Positions 10,757 through 21,759 of a stretch of 64,000 bases of DNA are shown here, piece after piece. The stretch spans positions 930,001-994,000 of the forward strand of contig CM073326.1 of assembly GCA_037043015.1 (NCBI GenBank), read 5' to 3'. The translations under genes and the position numbers were made by a program. The DNA comes from Bryum argenteum (Eukaryota > Streptophyta > Bryopsida > Bryales > Bryaceae). Within the stretch, counting starts at the first letter, position 1; every line of letters begins with the position of its first letter. The notes beneath the pieces are model-generated. The model searched no databases. It was given only the letters and a program-made list of their open reading frames with translations, and was not told the origin of the DNA.

Positions 10757-11107
10757 TTAGAATTGCAAGAAATCGAATACTTGGCGCATGGTCTCGGCAA
10801 TGTATTCGAGCTGCCTCGCCCGCGACAGATGATTCATGGGTCCTTCCAACCGACGATAATGCCCAACGCCTTCGACTTGTGACCATGCGTAAACCTCCGT
10901 AGCTTCATAATGAAAACGTCCTGCAAATACTCCTTCCGGACGACCTTCGCTAGCAACTTCAACTTCTAACACCAATACGAACGACCTCGTGCTTGGTATT
11001 CGTTGCCGCCTTCTGGGTTTGGTTGGTTCTTCATCTCGAGGACGTCGGCGTGATCCGCTAGGTTGAGAAAGTACTGCTAATATAGTATCTACTTCCTCGC
11101 TATCCAT
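10757..11107 (-). CDS. Extra ORF between integrase and 3' LTR, unknown function (116 aa)
   Basis: An intact 116-codon frame on the same strand as gag-pol, starting with ATG at 11107, about 125 bp after the integrase stop, and ending about 40 bp before the polypurine tract. The N-terminal third is basic and rich in R, P and S (SRRRPRDEEPTKPRRRQR near residues 18-35), which could be a nuclear-localisation or nucleic-acid-binding segment. The rest looks folded, with alternating hydrophobic and charged residues. There is no signal peptide and no clear membrane helix, so an env-like role is unlikely. I do not recognise the family. It is unbroken while gag and pol carry several stops; that may be chance over this length, or the ORF may be a captured accessory gene. 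Base composition is more GC-rich than the flanks, like the rest of the element. Confidence 0.55.
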   Translation of the reverse strand: MDSEEVDTILAVLSQPSGSRRRPRDEEPTKPRRRQRIPSTRSFVLVLEVEVASEGRPEGVFAGRFHYEATEVYAWSQVEGVGHYRRLEGPMNHLSRARQLEYIAETMRQVFDFLQF

Positions 11108-11232
11108 GTCTAGAAGTACTCGTAAATTTGAAATGGTTACAAGAAACTATACGAACAATCAAGCGTAGTTGTGTTTTGTGCATACTAAAACTCTATCTTA
11201 TATACTTGTAGAAGAAACGTCTTCATGAAGTT

Positions 11233-12505
11233 TCATCTACGATATGGTTTTGGCTTTTCGGAATATCGTTGATGGAATTCCTGTAGCTTTAGCTGCGCAT
11301 TTGCCAAATTTGCGGCTGGCTCCCACGTACGTTCACTGATGTCATATCCTTGCCAGTGGATAAGATATTGTAACTTTCCCCTTCTCCTCCGCGAATCAAG
11401 GACCTCTTCCACTTCATACTCATCGTGATTTTCTACTTCAACCGCTGGTGGTAATCGTTGTAATCTTCCTGAGATAGTAGACCCTTTATATACTTCTAGA
11501 AGGGAGACATGAAAAACTGGATGTACATTCATGGAAGCAGGTAACTCCAACCGATACGCAACCGGATTAATTTGTTCTTGAATACAAAATGGGCCAAGTC
11601 GCCTATAGTCCAATTTGTCGCAGGGCCGATTGGTCTTGATGTCTCGCCGAAGAAGCCACACCTTATCACCAACATGAAAAGCAGGAGATTCCTTTTGAAG
11701 CCGGTCTGCAGAAATCTTATACGAATTTTGAGCTTGTTGTAATTGCATCTTCAAAATAGCTTGGGTTTCTGATAAGTGTTTCACAAGATCTTCAGCTGCT
11801 CGAATCTTATCACCGGTTGATGCCAAGATATCAAGTTTAGGATGATATCCATAATCGGCATAGAAGGAGGTTTGTTGAGTCGACGCGTGAATAGAATTGT
11901 TGTAAGCAAACTCCGCCAATGGTAAATACGATGTCCAGTTATCTTGTTGATAGTTGATTGTACATCGTAGATAGTGCTCTAACACTTGATTAACTCGTTC
12001 TGTTTGGCCATCACTTTCAGGGTAAAAAGCAGAAGAGAGCTTGATGTCGACCTTCAATATCTCAAATAGCGATTTCCAAAATCTTGATATAAATTGGGGT
12101 CCGCGGTCAGAAATAATATCATCCGGTAAGCCATGATAACGATATATATATTGTCTAAAAAGAGTTTTGTTGTCGCTTCACCAGAGATAGACTTTCTACA
12201 TGGAATAAAATGCGCCATCTTTGTGAACCGGTCTACGACAACACAAATGGCGTCAAATGTTGCTGATGGTGGCAGATCTGTAATGAAGTCCATCGAAACA
12301 GATGACCACGGCCGTTGGGGAACCGGCAATGGTTGCAGGAGTCCATAGGGTCGATGCCGAGGATTTTTGGACCTCAAACAAATATCGCAAGATAATACAA
12401 AGTCTTTGATAGCCTTCCACATTTGTGGCCACAAGAAATCTCGAGAAACAAGCTTCAATGTCTTATTGAAGCCAAAATGTCCCGCTGCAGGAAAGTCGTG
12501 GCGAG
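11233..12505 (-). pseudogene. Gypsy integrase with chromodomain
   Basis: The integrase module is read right to left. An HHCC zinc-binding segment lies at about 12505-12370 (two His, then CDIC). The core follows: SMDFITDL carries the first Asp, IISDRGPQF the second Asp (about 12115-12090), and SDGQTERVN the Glu (about 12010). The C-terminal domain has the KLDYRRLGPF block and a chromodomain over residues 214-264 of the last 274-codon frame, with Y214, W235 and W245 as probable methyl-lysine-binding aromatics. The frame breaks near 12145, where an (AT)n run is two bases too long; removing two bases restores the reading. The part from 12145 to 11233 is continuous. The role of the family is to insert cDNA, with the chromodomain guiding it to heterochromatin. 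This copy is inactive because of the shift. Confidence 0.93.
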
Positions 12506-13867
12506 ACTAAAGTACACGAAGTTGAAGTGGTCCTTCCGGACTATAGACACGATCTTCAAAATACAACAAGTTATCTTGAATCTTAAACTTGTCGTTGTCA
12601 GAATGTTGTTTTGTTTTACAAAACAAGCGGTCTTGGGCAGATGCTATCTAAATATCACGACGAAAGTCGTCATCAACTGGTATTGTCATGGACGTTGCAC
12701 AAAGGCAAAATCGTTCAGGGTGTAACAACGTCGTATATTGTTGATCAAACGCAGCGTCTCCGGCCTTTGGTGCAAGATACGCCTTTCTTGATAATGCATC
12801 TGAAAGTCCTTGTTGTTTTCCTGGGCGATATGTGATAGTGAAATCAAACCGAGATAAGGACATATTCCAACGAGCTTGGCGACGATTCAAAACCCGAGCG
12901 GATGTAAAATACTCCAAGCTCTTGATCGGTATACACAACAACCGGATGAGCAGCTCCTTCTAATAGATGACGCCATTCTTGAAAGGAATCAACTATAGCA
13001 AGAAGTTCCTTATCATAAATCTCGTAGTTTATCTCGGCTGCCGAAAATTTCCTCGAGTAAAAAGCAATAGGATGGAGCTTCTCATCTTTTCCCATTTGCG
13101 AGAGCACTGCGCCTAGTGCAAAATCAGAGGCGTCGGTTTCCATGTAAAACGCCTTCGTAAAGTCTGGATGTACTAAGATTGGAGCTGTAGTAAAAGCAAC
13201 TTTCAAGTCTTCAAATGCCTTCTGCGCTGCAGGTCACCATTCCAACTTGTCTTTACATGTCAACCGGGTCAAGGGGGCCGCAACTTGAGAATAATTCTTT
13301 GATAAATATCCGATAAAAGTTAGCAAAGCCAAGCAAACATTGCACGTCGCGGACTGTCTTAAGTGAAGCCCAATCTGTCACTGCTTAATCCATTAGAAGG
13401 CTTTCGTTAGATATCACATATCCAAGAAACTCAACCTTCGGTTGGTGAAATGCGCATTTCTCCACTTTGGCATATAAACCCCTTTCACGTAGCTTTTGTA
13501 ACACCAGCTTCACATGTTCTTCATGCTCTTCGATGTTGCTGGAGTAGATTAGAATGTCGTCTAAATAGCAAACGACGAATCTATCCAAGTATTCTCGAAA
13601 AACGTCATTCATCAAATGCTGGAAGATGGCTGAGGCATTGGTCAATCCAAACGGCATAACGTTATACTCAAAATGTCCGTACCTTGTGCGAAAGGCGGTC
13701 TTCCACTAGTCTCCTTCTTTTATTTGCACGAGATAATAACCTCCACGGAGATCTATCTTCGTATAGATCTTTGCTTGGCCGAGCAAGTCCAAAAGTCTCG
13801 ATATCAGAGGCAACGGATAATGATTCTTTACGGTAACTTTGTTCAGGCCTCGATAGTCTATACATAG
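12506..13867 (-). pseudogene. Gypsy reverse transcriptase C-terminal part and RNase H
   Basis: Carries RT motifs [13 protein letters not shown] (about 13657) and YLDDILIYS (catalytic YxDD, about 13562). A connection region follows, then RNase H with the METDASD, YEIYDKELLAI and VVYTD blocks supplying D, E and D. There are stops at about 13706 (in the block before MPFGL) and 13385. The region 13385-13207 shifts frame. A one-base shift near 12935 separates VVYTD from the following SLEYF block, and the RNase H tail ([16 protein letters not shown]) continues to about 12648. The catalytic residues themselves are preserved, so decay is moderate. Confidence 0.93.
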
Positions 13868-14738
13868 TCGTAACGAGCCATCCTTCTTCTTTACAAAGAG
13901 TATAGGTGCCCTTGCTGGAGACTTGGAATGTCGAATAAAATTCTTCGCAAGATTCTCGTCAATATACTCCCTCAAAGTTGTAAGCTCGTTCTGAGACAAG
14001 CTGTATATCGAGCCGAAAGGTGGTTGCGCTCTGTCTTGGAGATCAATGGCGCAATCATACGGTCTATGCTCCGATAGTATGTCTGCATTCTTCTTTTCAA
14101 ATACGTCTTGAAATTGCTTGTACTGCTCCGGTGTAGTTGTAAACGTCATTTCTTCTTGAATTGGTGTTGCATAGATAATAAACGGTGTGTCTTCATTTGC
14201 AGCCTTCATGAATGTCTTTGCCCCAACAAGCAAAGACTTTCTGTTCGAGTTCTTCTGGCGTTTTCCCGGCTGTTGAGGTTTTCTTGGAAATGTTATAGTA
14301 CGAGAAAACCAGTCTATATCCGGGTTATACTTCTCTAACCACGATATTCCAAGAACTATAGGATGGGAGGGACTATTGATTATGTTAAACATAATTCTAC
14401 TGTTATGGCCCTTCATTCCTATGTCTACAGGTATAGTTTCGTAAGCGACGACTATAGGTCGCCCGTCTATAACCTCTGCTTGTACACGGTTAGACTTTTG
14501 TTGGAGCGTGATCTTATGAAGTTTTGCAAAAGTCATATCCATGAAACAAGCAGATGCTCCGGAGTCTAATAAACTACTAGTTTTTATGTTTTCTCGTCCG
14601 ACAGAAGTAGGTATCGTAAAAGATCGAGCACGTTGGGAAGAGATATAAAGACCTTGATGTTTTGGTGATGATGAAAGATCCAGCCGCACGGCCCCTACTG
14701 TGACTGGCCATCCTCGTTTTCCTGAATTGTAGCGCTCC
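13706..14738 (-). pseudogene. Gypsy pol N-terminal part: protease and start of RT
   Basis: A 327-codon frame (14689-13706) that remains open upstream to about 14738. It therefore overlaps the gag end by roughly 40 bp in the -1 frame, compatible with a gag-pol frameshift arrangement; no clear slippery heptamer is visible. The aspartic protease has LLDSGAS at residues 40-46 (catalytic D42). The RT begins after about residue 200, with [13 protein letters not shown] (about 262-275) and [15 protein letters not shown] (catalytic Asp). It ends at a TAG (13706) where the homologous position normally carries an acidic residue followed by W, so a single base change explains the stop. Confidence 0.93.
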
Positions 14739-15455
14739 TAATCCTTATCACGGGTAGCTTCCGCTTCTTTGGGCAGCCATCGATCTTATGTCCAGGTTCT
14801 TCACAATACAGACATAGATTCTCTTCAAATCTTCGTTTCTTTTCTTCAGGCGTCAATGGCTTGAAGCGTGTCCCGTTCATTTGCATATCTTCTATACCTT
14901 CATGTGAACTATGGGTCTTTGCTATGGCAGTACGTTCGCTTTGTCTTGAGAAGCTAAAAGATCGCCGATCTTGATATCGTTGAAAGAGTCGATTATCACA
15001 TTTTACGGCCTCATTGATAGTTTCATCGAGCATGGAAGGATCTGGGAAATTTAGCAATAAGTCCTTCACGTCATCCCTCAAACCTCAATAAAACTGGTCC
15101 ATTAATGCTTGCTCGCCCGAATTGATATTAGCAGCAAGTTGTCTGTATTCAGAAGCGTATACAGACACAGAGCGCGATCCTTGTCGTAAGGCGTAGATCT
15201 TATTTAACGCAACTCGCGCCTTGTCATGCTCTCCAAATGCTTCCGTCATTGCTTCTAGAAATGTCTCAAAATTGCTCAGGATCGGTGATCTTTGCTCAAA
15301 TAGAGGAGCAAACCACGAAAGGGCTGATCTTGTCAGCAAGGTCCCAACTAATCCAACTTTTCATTCCTCCGTAGGATATCTCTCCGGTTGCAACATCGTT
15401 ACCAGTTGGACTTGATTGATAAACCCTCTGAACTTGGACCGTGTTCCATCAAATC
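14695..15455 (-). pseudogene. Gypsy gag, N-terminally truncated
   Basis: The capsid region carries the SALSWFAPLFE and LRQGSRSVSVYASEYRQLA blocks typical of the retrotransposon gag domain, then LRDDVKDLLL, then a CCHC zinc knuckle CLYCEEPGHKIDGC (about 14825-14785). Translation is open from the LTR junction at 15455 (FDGTRSKFRGF) but meets two TGA stops, near 15366 and 15084. At both places an Arg codon CGA would restore the typical residue, so each is explained by one C-to-T change at a CpG. The N-terminal gag segment, leader and primer-binding site are missing because of a deletion that joins gag to the LTR TATA box. Confidence 0.93.
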
Positions 15456-15456
15456 C

Positions 15457-15705
15457 TATATATACTAGCTTAGAAGAAGGTTCTCCAGAACCTTCCACAA
15501 TCTAAGACCTTCCTAGAACCTTCCAGAAACTTCCAAGACCTTCCAGAGACTTCCAGGACCTTCCAGAAACTTCCAGAGATGTCCAGGACCTTCTAGAGGC
15601 TTCCGGAAGCTTCTAGGAACTTCCAAAGACTTCTAGAAGTTTCTACAAGCTTCTAGAACTTTCTAGAACCTTCCTAAGTTGCCTCACTAGTACGTGGCCG
15701 TGACA
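15457..15705 (-). repeat. 5' LTR remnant of the Gypsy element (249 bp, U3 only)
   Basis: Aligns without gaps to 10455-10703 with 11 mismatches. It keeps the TG end, the whole HSE-like array (perfect core 15651-15673) and the TATA run, and stops exactly there. The R-U5 sequence is replaced directly by gag coding sequence. Confidence 0.93.
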
Positions 15706-15710
15706 CCTTT

Positions 15711-17480
15711 CAACTTGAAAATTTATAAAGTGACTTGCACATTTTAGAAAAAGAGTGTAGGTTGCTACTATCTTGAGCTTTTTGAAGTCAACAGACAATG
15801 AACTAAGAAAGGACATCTATAATTACCATGTCTATTTACTCTAATAGGATAGCATCTTTGAACGAGAAAAGTAAGAGACTTTTAAGAAAATCATGGGTAA
15901 TCCTTGCACCCTATTTGCCTTTGTAAGGCCTCCCAACAACCTCATATGGGTTGACTAAGACTTTTGATGTCCCATCACGCCTATATCAAGTATAATCTTG
16001 ATTTATATTTTATACTTTTTTATGTGGAGTAAATTGTAGTCAGTTGACTCTTATTTGTATTTTACGAAACTTTATTTGAGCTTACAGTTTATTTTCTATA
16101 AGCCTCCAAGGAGATAGGTGCAATTATTTTTCAATGGAAAATTTGGAGGTCAAGGTGAGGATGAATGGAATTGCAACACTAAGACAAAGGGGGCAATATG
16201 ATTAAGTGCTAAAGTCTTAATCTTTTGAACAAGGACAAAGAGAATAATTTTGTAGGTCTTCAATTATCATACGATGAATTGGAGATTGGCAAATAAGTCC
16301 ATGGTAAAAGAACCTTTAAGTAAGCGCCACTCCAAAGCTGGGCACACAAGATTCTTCAATTTACAGATCCCACCGCCCTTCCATGTACCTCATGCGCACA
16401 TAAGGAGGGTGCTTGCTAATAGTTTTCTACTTCTAAAAATTGTTTCCAACTACGTAAGTGCTCTAAAAGATCACAGAAATATCGAAGGTTTGACTTTTTT
16501 ACTTTCTAAACAGTGAAAAATGGTAAACCTCTTAATCTATCACCCAATTATAGTGTAAGTGCCAATAGTAGGTGCTTTTACCATATCGTTCAATATATTC
16601 TCAAGAGAAATTGCATTTTTGACCAAGTATGTACTCAAAGACTATTATTAAGGGTTGCTACCCCCTCCAACCTTTAGAAGTTAACCCCTAAAGACCCAAG
16701 GAGGCGGTAGAAAGCTTCGACTTGTCCAAAAGATGAGTAAGTCAATATGGGAGTTTTTATATTTTATATGAGATAACCTAAAAAATTTTAACACAAGATC
16801 TTCTAGGATACTTCTATGAGAAGTTAAATTGAAATTTTATTTCTTTCACCATAACATTTAAGATATCCATGCATTTGACAGAAAAAGAGCTTTAAATAAA
16901 ATCTTGGGCAACTAATTTTGAGCAAGCATGGACAACTTCTAGAAAGCCAAAAAGAAGGCATGTCTTGAGAATATTTTGCATAATACAATTATATGCGATA
17001 CTTGTATTCATTGTCAAAGTAGTAGAAGGCTACAAAATGATCTACAAGGCTTGCAATGATATAAATACTAAAAATAAATCTTCATAAAGTAAATAGATAA
17101 AATGATAATGGTATTGGAACCACTACGATAGGCTGGTCTTCATACTTTGAGGGAACATTTATTTGATTTCTGCTCTAACCCACTTACCAAATAATGACCA
17201 TTCATGAATTTTTATGTCCATATGGCAAACACATTCCCAAAGCACTATTTTATGATTGGAAATATGGAAAAGTGATCAAGAAAATCACAGGTGACCCTTA
17301 CACCTTGCTTGACCTTCTAATCTATTTTTCGTTGTGGGCAAGCACAATTGGTGCCTATTGCATACCAACATTAAACCCAAAAAGATTAATGTCTTTCCTC
17401 CCAACTCCCTATGAAACAAAATCTTACTTTTGTGTTTTTAAACTCTTACGTAAACACTAATATAATAATATTGTCTTACG
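15711..17480. other. Gene-free region with old dispersed repeats (family E)
   Basis: No supported gene. Loosely related text recurs at 15.88, 17.28 and 19.56 kb ('AAGAAAATCA(T/C)(G/A)GGT.A.CCTT.CACCCT' blocks), and 'GGGGTAGCAAC'-like text at 16.65, 18.29 and 40.11 kb, pointing to diverged dispersed repeats. A frame of 88 codons at 17194-17460 lies inside this material and shows no recognisable domain. Confidence 0.45.
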
Positions 17481-17489
17481 GCGATCCTT

Positions 17490-17990
17490 AGTGGTAGGTC
17501 CCATGGTCATGCATACACGGTATGAAGAGTTTTAAAGAATTCAAAGACTTTTGGTGATTGGTATTTGATTGTTATTAAGAATTGATGAGATCCAACCAAC
17601 ATAGGAAGGAGAAGAGGAATAAGGAACAAAAAAATGGGAGCAGAGAACAAGTAAACGAGGAAGCAAGGGAACATTGGAAATTGGAAACGAAGAATCAAAA
17701 CCAGAAATAGGAGTTGGGGGATGGTAGCCGAGAACAAAGGATGGAAACTGAAAACAGGAGTTGGGGGAGAAGAAACAAATAACAAGGGAAAGGAGGATAG
17801 AGAGCGAGGAATCAGAGGATGAAGGACGAGAAAAAAAAAATCGGGAATTGGAGACAAGCTATAATTTTTGAAGAACATGAAGAACGATGAATGAGGTAAC
17901 CGATAATAGTGGATAATTTCTGAACAATACCAAATAAAGAGCTGCTCTATTAAGATGATCGGGACCTTACTTGTATAGAAATAGAAGTGC
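17490..17990 (+). mobile_element. HelA Helitron-like element, degenerate
   Basis: Contains, in order, 'GGTCATGCATACACGGTATG', 'GAAGAGTTTTAAAGA', 'GTATTTGATTGTTATTAAGA', the 'GGGAGCAGAGAACAAG' start of the purine-rich block, about 250 bp of A/G-rich text, and the end block 'AAATAAAGAGCTGCTC...GGGACCTTACTTG'. The 5' TATATA start and the 3' hairpin are eroded. Confidence 0.65.
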
Positions 17991-18229
17991 AAGGCAAAAT
18001 TAGGTCATCTAAATTACAAGTGAAACTAGACTTATCAAACTTCTCTTCTAAATAAGATTTCTCTAAAAAAATCTACTTTTAGCCATAGTAGCCATTTAAA
18101 ATTCCTGAAAAAAATGATAAATTGGGTTGATAGGAGTTATAATTTACAAATCCAAGTAAAGGTTTTAACTTTCCTCTCATCAATTGCTCATTAAAATTTT
18201 TTAGTTCTAAATGTATGATATTTTGGACC

Positions 18230-19240
18230 GTAAGGCCTTTTAAATTATAACATCATATATGATGGTTGATTGAACACATTTATATTCCTTAAGGCCCAAG
18301 GGGGTAGCAACCTTTGACTCACTCCAAAACAAGAAATTTAACTTCTAAATGAGCATGGTGTTTTGGAAGCTCCAAACTCCAAAACTCCGATTTGAAACAA
18401 CGTTGTAAACTTTGGTATATGAGAATTTGTTTTCATGTCTTTGTATCTTTTGATCCTAAGATCCTAAGGTAAACAACCCTTAGAGGTAGTGGTTGAAATT
18501 TCTACCGTTGGATCTTTGCCATTTTGTAAAATCATAACCTCAAAGTTTATGCAAACTTTTTTCACTAGACATAGTCTACTTTGTGCAAAGTGAATTGTGA
18601 TGCTTATTACCTCAATCATCTTGCTCATATATATTTTTTCATATGGATAAGTAAGTTGAGCATGCCCATGCAAAATTTGTACACTCATTTGGATATTTGA
18701 CCTTCATACAATTTATTTACAAGAGAAGGTAGAAATCAAGGATTTGGTAAAACATGCACAGGGTTGGCAAGTTTATTGTATTTGGTTTAATTACAAAATG
18801 AACAGTCTGTAAGTACCTCAATCAGCTTGTGAATTTTGAGAAAGAAGAATTTTAAGAAATTCCTGAATCTCAAATTTTTGAAGAAGAAAATTGTAACATA
18901 ATGGAAACCTTTGAAACTAGCTCTTGAAAGGTGTCCTTGTAGAATTGGGAAATATTTTGACTTGGGTCTCCTCGTAACCTAAGTAAAAATCAGTTAAGAA
19001 AATATTTTAAAGAAGAAAAAATCTAAAATAAAGAGTTTAAAAACAAGTACATCCACCCGCTCAAGGGCTAAAAAGATAAAATTGCGTGTAAAGACTCCAA
19101 AAGTGGATTTAAACTTTGCAATTTTTCCCACATACACCTTGTCGTTTAGCAAATGTCTAGTAAAAATCTTAAGCAACTTTTTTATATTCTAACCCCTTCA
19201 TCTAGGTTGCCCAGAATAGCAAAGCAACCAAATCGAGGCC
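18230..19240 (-). repeat. Family A dispersed repeat, inverted copy
   Basis: The reverse complement reads through the family A blocks: a 'GGCAACCTAGATGAAGGGGT' start near 19210, 'CAAGGTGTATGTGGGAAAAA' near 19140, and later blocks down to the 'TACCTTAGGATC' end. No coding potential. Confidence 0.5.
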
Positions 19241-20229
19241 TTGGTTGTTTACGAGTTACATAAGTATATGTTGAAAAAAAATTCAAAAAAATGTTTTGGA
19301 AAACTGTTATAATAGGATCTTACTTAATATTAGTGCCAGAAGCTTTCCTAAAAATAATTGAATTTTTTTATTGCGTGGATATGAATCAAAAAATAGGGAG
19401 TAAGAAGGTTTGAGCAATAGACTTTGAGTAAGCATTACGAGTGCATACATAGTGACCTAAAAACAATCACTTATAACTACCTAACAAATGTCAACTCTTT
19501 GTTTACTGCCTCAATGTAGATAGATAACTTCTTTTGACATGAAATATTGGAAACGGACTAAAAGAATCACAAGTGATTCTCGAACCCTTTTTGCCCTATC
19601 TCAAAATATTTGAAGTGGGCACTTCATGCCTCCAATTTCTTAAAAAAGGATACTCACTTTGATATACTTTGAAGGCATGTAGAAACATACTAGAAGCAGA
19701 AACGAAGTTTTGTGGATTGCAAAAAAGGAGAAACTTCCGTACAGTTTGGGTGTAGTAGGTTGTTGTAATTCCCAATGAACAAGACTTTGGTCGATTCCTG
19801 CCAAACCTGCTTTTCCTATAGTACGACACAACATCTAGTTGTCACCATATTCACTGACTAGAATTAGCTTTTTACTATCATATATTTCAACTTACTAGTA
19901 GGTTTGGACATAACTTATTCCTAAAGTCTCGAAGTATTCTACACAACTCGGCTTGATTGACTCTACAACACGGATTCCACATTTTGAGGGTTACCAATTT
20001 TTTTGAAGATGCCTCAATTAACATATTCAAACATTTAGAAGTTTTCAATGGACATTCGGTAAGTCAAGAGTTATATTGAGATTTATGTGTTTACCTTCAT
20101 ACTGTCTTGAATTTGGTAGAGGTAGGACAAGTTTAAGATTCATTCATAATTTCCTTATTTACTTTCCCTCATCTACGTGATCATAATCTCGACAATCTTT
20201 ATCTTGCAAATGTTGCAAGAGAGCCAATA

Positions 20230-20750
20230 AAAGGGCCAATCTATCCTTTTTCTTTCTTAACAACCAATATTTGAGTCAAGAAGTTGGGTTTACCTCCATT
20301 TTGACAAAAATTCTATATACGAGTGAAACCGGCTTTGTTGAATTGTATCCAAGTTGAACACAAGGCTATTGTGCGATGTGAGGATCAACACCACTCCAAG
20401 CACTTGAATAACTCTAATGGAGTTTTAAATTTGGGAGCTCATAGTTGAAGACTCAAGAGAGGTGGGCATGCCTTTTTGTAAAACCATTCAACACGAGAAT
20501 TTGATTTTAGTGATGAATAGTCATTCGTAAATGTATGAGTGCAACGGAATGATGCAACTTTTGACCGTTGTGAAAAGGTATGACCCGTGTTTTGTGTTTC
20601 AAACATAAACATAATAAAGGTAAGCATGTTGCGTTTTAAGTAACTTCAAGGCACAGAGTACCTTTCTTTCAATGGGTGTCTCAAAAACGTTCTGCACAAT
20701 GAAGGTTTATAAGCGGCTACCATACTCCTGCATATCTTATTTGGTTCTCC
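20230..20750 (+). repeat. Family D dispersed repeat, copy 1
   Basis: Shares a ~500-bp collinear block with 44230-44740, including 'GAGTCAAG', 'GAGGTGGGCATGCCTTTTT', 'TGAATAGTCATT' and 'TAAGCGGCTACCAT'. No terminal structure and no long ORF are conserved. Confidence 0.6.
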
Positions 20751-20754
20751 CAAA

Positions 20755-21420
20755 ACTCGTCGTGACCGGATTCAATGGTTTTTAGGTTTAGATTAATATT
20801 TTTGATTGAGATTACTAGAGGTGTTTCTTATACTAGATGGTGTATGTGGGAAGAGCTCCAAATTCAACTTCCAAGTTTTAAGCTTAGTATTGCAAATATT
20901 AGTTTTCAGGCTCTAGCCTCTAGGCGGGCAAAATAACTTTTTATTTCCAAGAATTACTTTCAAATTTTAAATTTTTTTCATGATAATATGTTTACAATAG
21001 ACTCCCCACTTATTTTTGTAAGTGCATAAGAGGTCTGTGATAGTACTTTTAGAAGAGTAGCCTTCAAAATCTACAAGAGCAAGTTTATAAGTTTATAGTA
21101 ATTTCAATAAAAACTTTTGCACAAACTTTGATTATTATGATCTTACAAATGATAGACATCCGATCGTCAAGTTTGAAATAGTAACTCAAATATTTAGGAT
21201 TAATTACAAGATTTTATAGCTGAAAGACTAACAAAATGAAAAAAATTTAGTTCAAACTCTTGAAAGTGCTTTCATTTTACCACATACACCTTGTAGGATA
21301 AGGGCACCCTTGTAAAAATCTTAAGCCGAATATTACTTTTAATACCTTCATCTAGGCTGATCGAAAGAATAAAAAGTAGATTTGGTAGCCGTGGATCTTT
21401 AGGGGTTAAACTTATCATAG
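20755..21420. repeat. Family A fragments in opposite orientations
   Basis: A plus fragment (about 20755-21200, 'TTATACTAGATGGTGTATGTGG') is followed by a minus fragment (about 21255-21420, 'TTACCACATACACCTTGTAGGA' region, ending 'TTTAGGGGTTAAA'). Confidence 0.5.
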
Positions 21421-21630
21421 ATAGAAACTTTGGTCCCTTTCTAAGTTAAACTTATCATCTTTATTTGGCACAAAGAGGTCTATGATGGTAAGTTTAAGTT
21501 ACTCATGCAAATTGAATAAAGCAGAATCTGTAGCAAATTTGACGTATCGGAAGAGGGTATTGATTCCGTCCTGATCGGTCACTAATACCGTCTTGAAGCT
21601 TGACAGCCCTACTAATCACGCTTGAGAGTC

Positions 21631-21710
21631 GGCATGGAGTTGCATATTTTGCCCCGCAAGCGCTCCCGGGCTCGTCTTGTAGCTGCTTGCGGAGCAAGCA
21701 ACTCCATGCC
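21631..21710. repeat. GC-rich 80-bp hairpin
   Basis: A perfect 13-bp outer stem (GGCATGGAGTTGC 21631-21643 with GCAACTCCATGCC 21698-21710) and an inner 8-bp stem (CCGCAAGC 21654-21661 with GCTTGCGG 21685-21692). A related GCTTGCAGGGCA...TTTATGCCC block follows to 21750. No protein or tRNA structure fits. It could be a foldback remnant or a small-RNA precursor. Confidence 0.7.
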
Positions 21711-21759
21711 CTAGGCTGCAGCCGCTTGCAGGGCAGACAACTTTATGCCCGCTCTCTAG

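Larger units (their letters stand above)
10286..15705 (-). mobile_element. Ty3/Gypsy chromovirus, degenerate, minus strand
   Basis: A single LTR-retrotransposon insertion, 5420 bp, between perfect 5-bp target duplications CCTTT (10281-10285 and 15706-15710). In element order (right to left) it has a 5' LTR remnant, gag with a CCHC knuckle, protease, reverse transcriptase, RNase H, integrase, chromodomain, an extra ORF, a polypurine tract and a full 3' LTR. The order PR-RT-RH-IN and the C-terminal chromodomain define the chromovirus lineage of Ty3/Gypsy. Pol is interrupted by several stops and at least two frameshifts. The inner 169 bp of the 5' LTR, the primer-binding site and the start of gag are deleted, so the copy cannot be autonomous. 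LTR divergence over the shared 249 bp is 11 differences (about 4.4%, 8 of them transitions). Confidence 0.97.

Noticed and set aside
12133-12348. Plus-strand ORFs across 12.1-14.6 kb
   Set aside because: Antisense shadows of the Gypsy gag-pol genes.
17507-17992. 161-codon minus ORF rich in F, L, P and S
   Set aside because: It is the complement of the purine-rich interior of a HelA element; A/G-rich tracts lack stop codons on the opposite strand. The same holds for frames at 25465-25854, 26009-26284, 34833-35195 and 59978-60316.
20230-20750. Decayed Gypsy RT fragment in family D
   Set aside because: No RT motif could be read in any frame in either copy; kept as an unclassified repeat.
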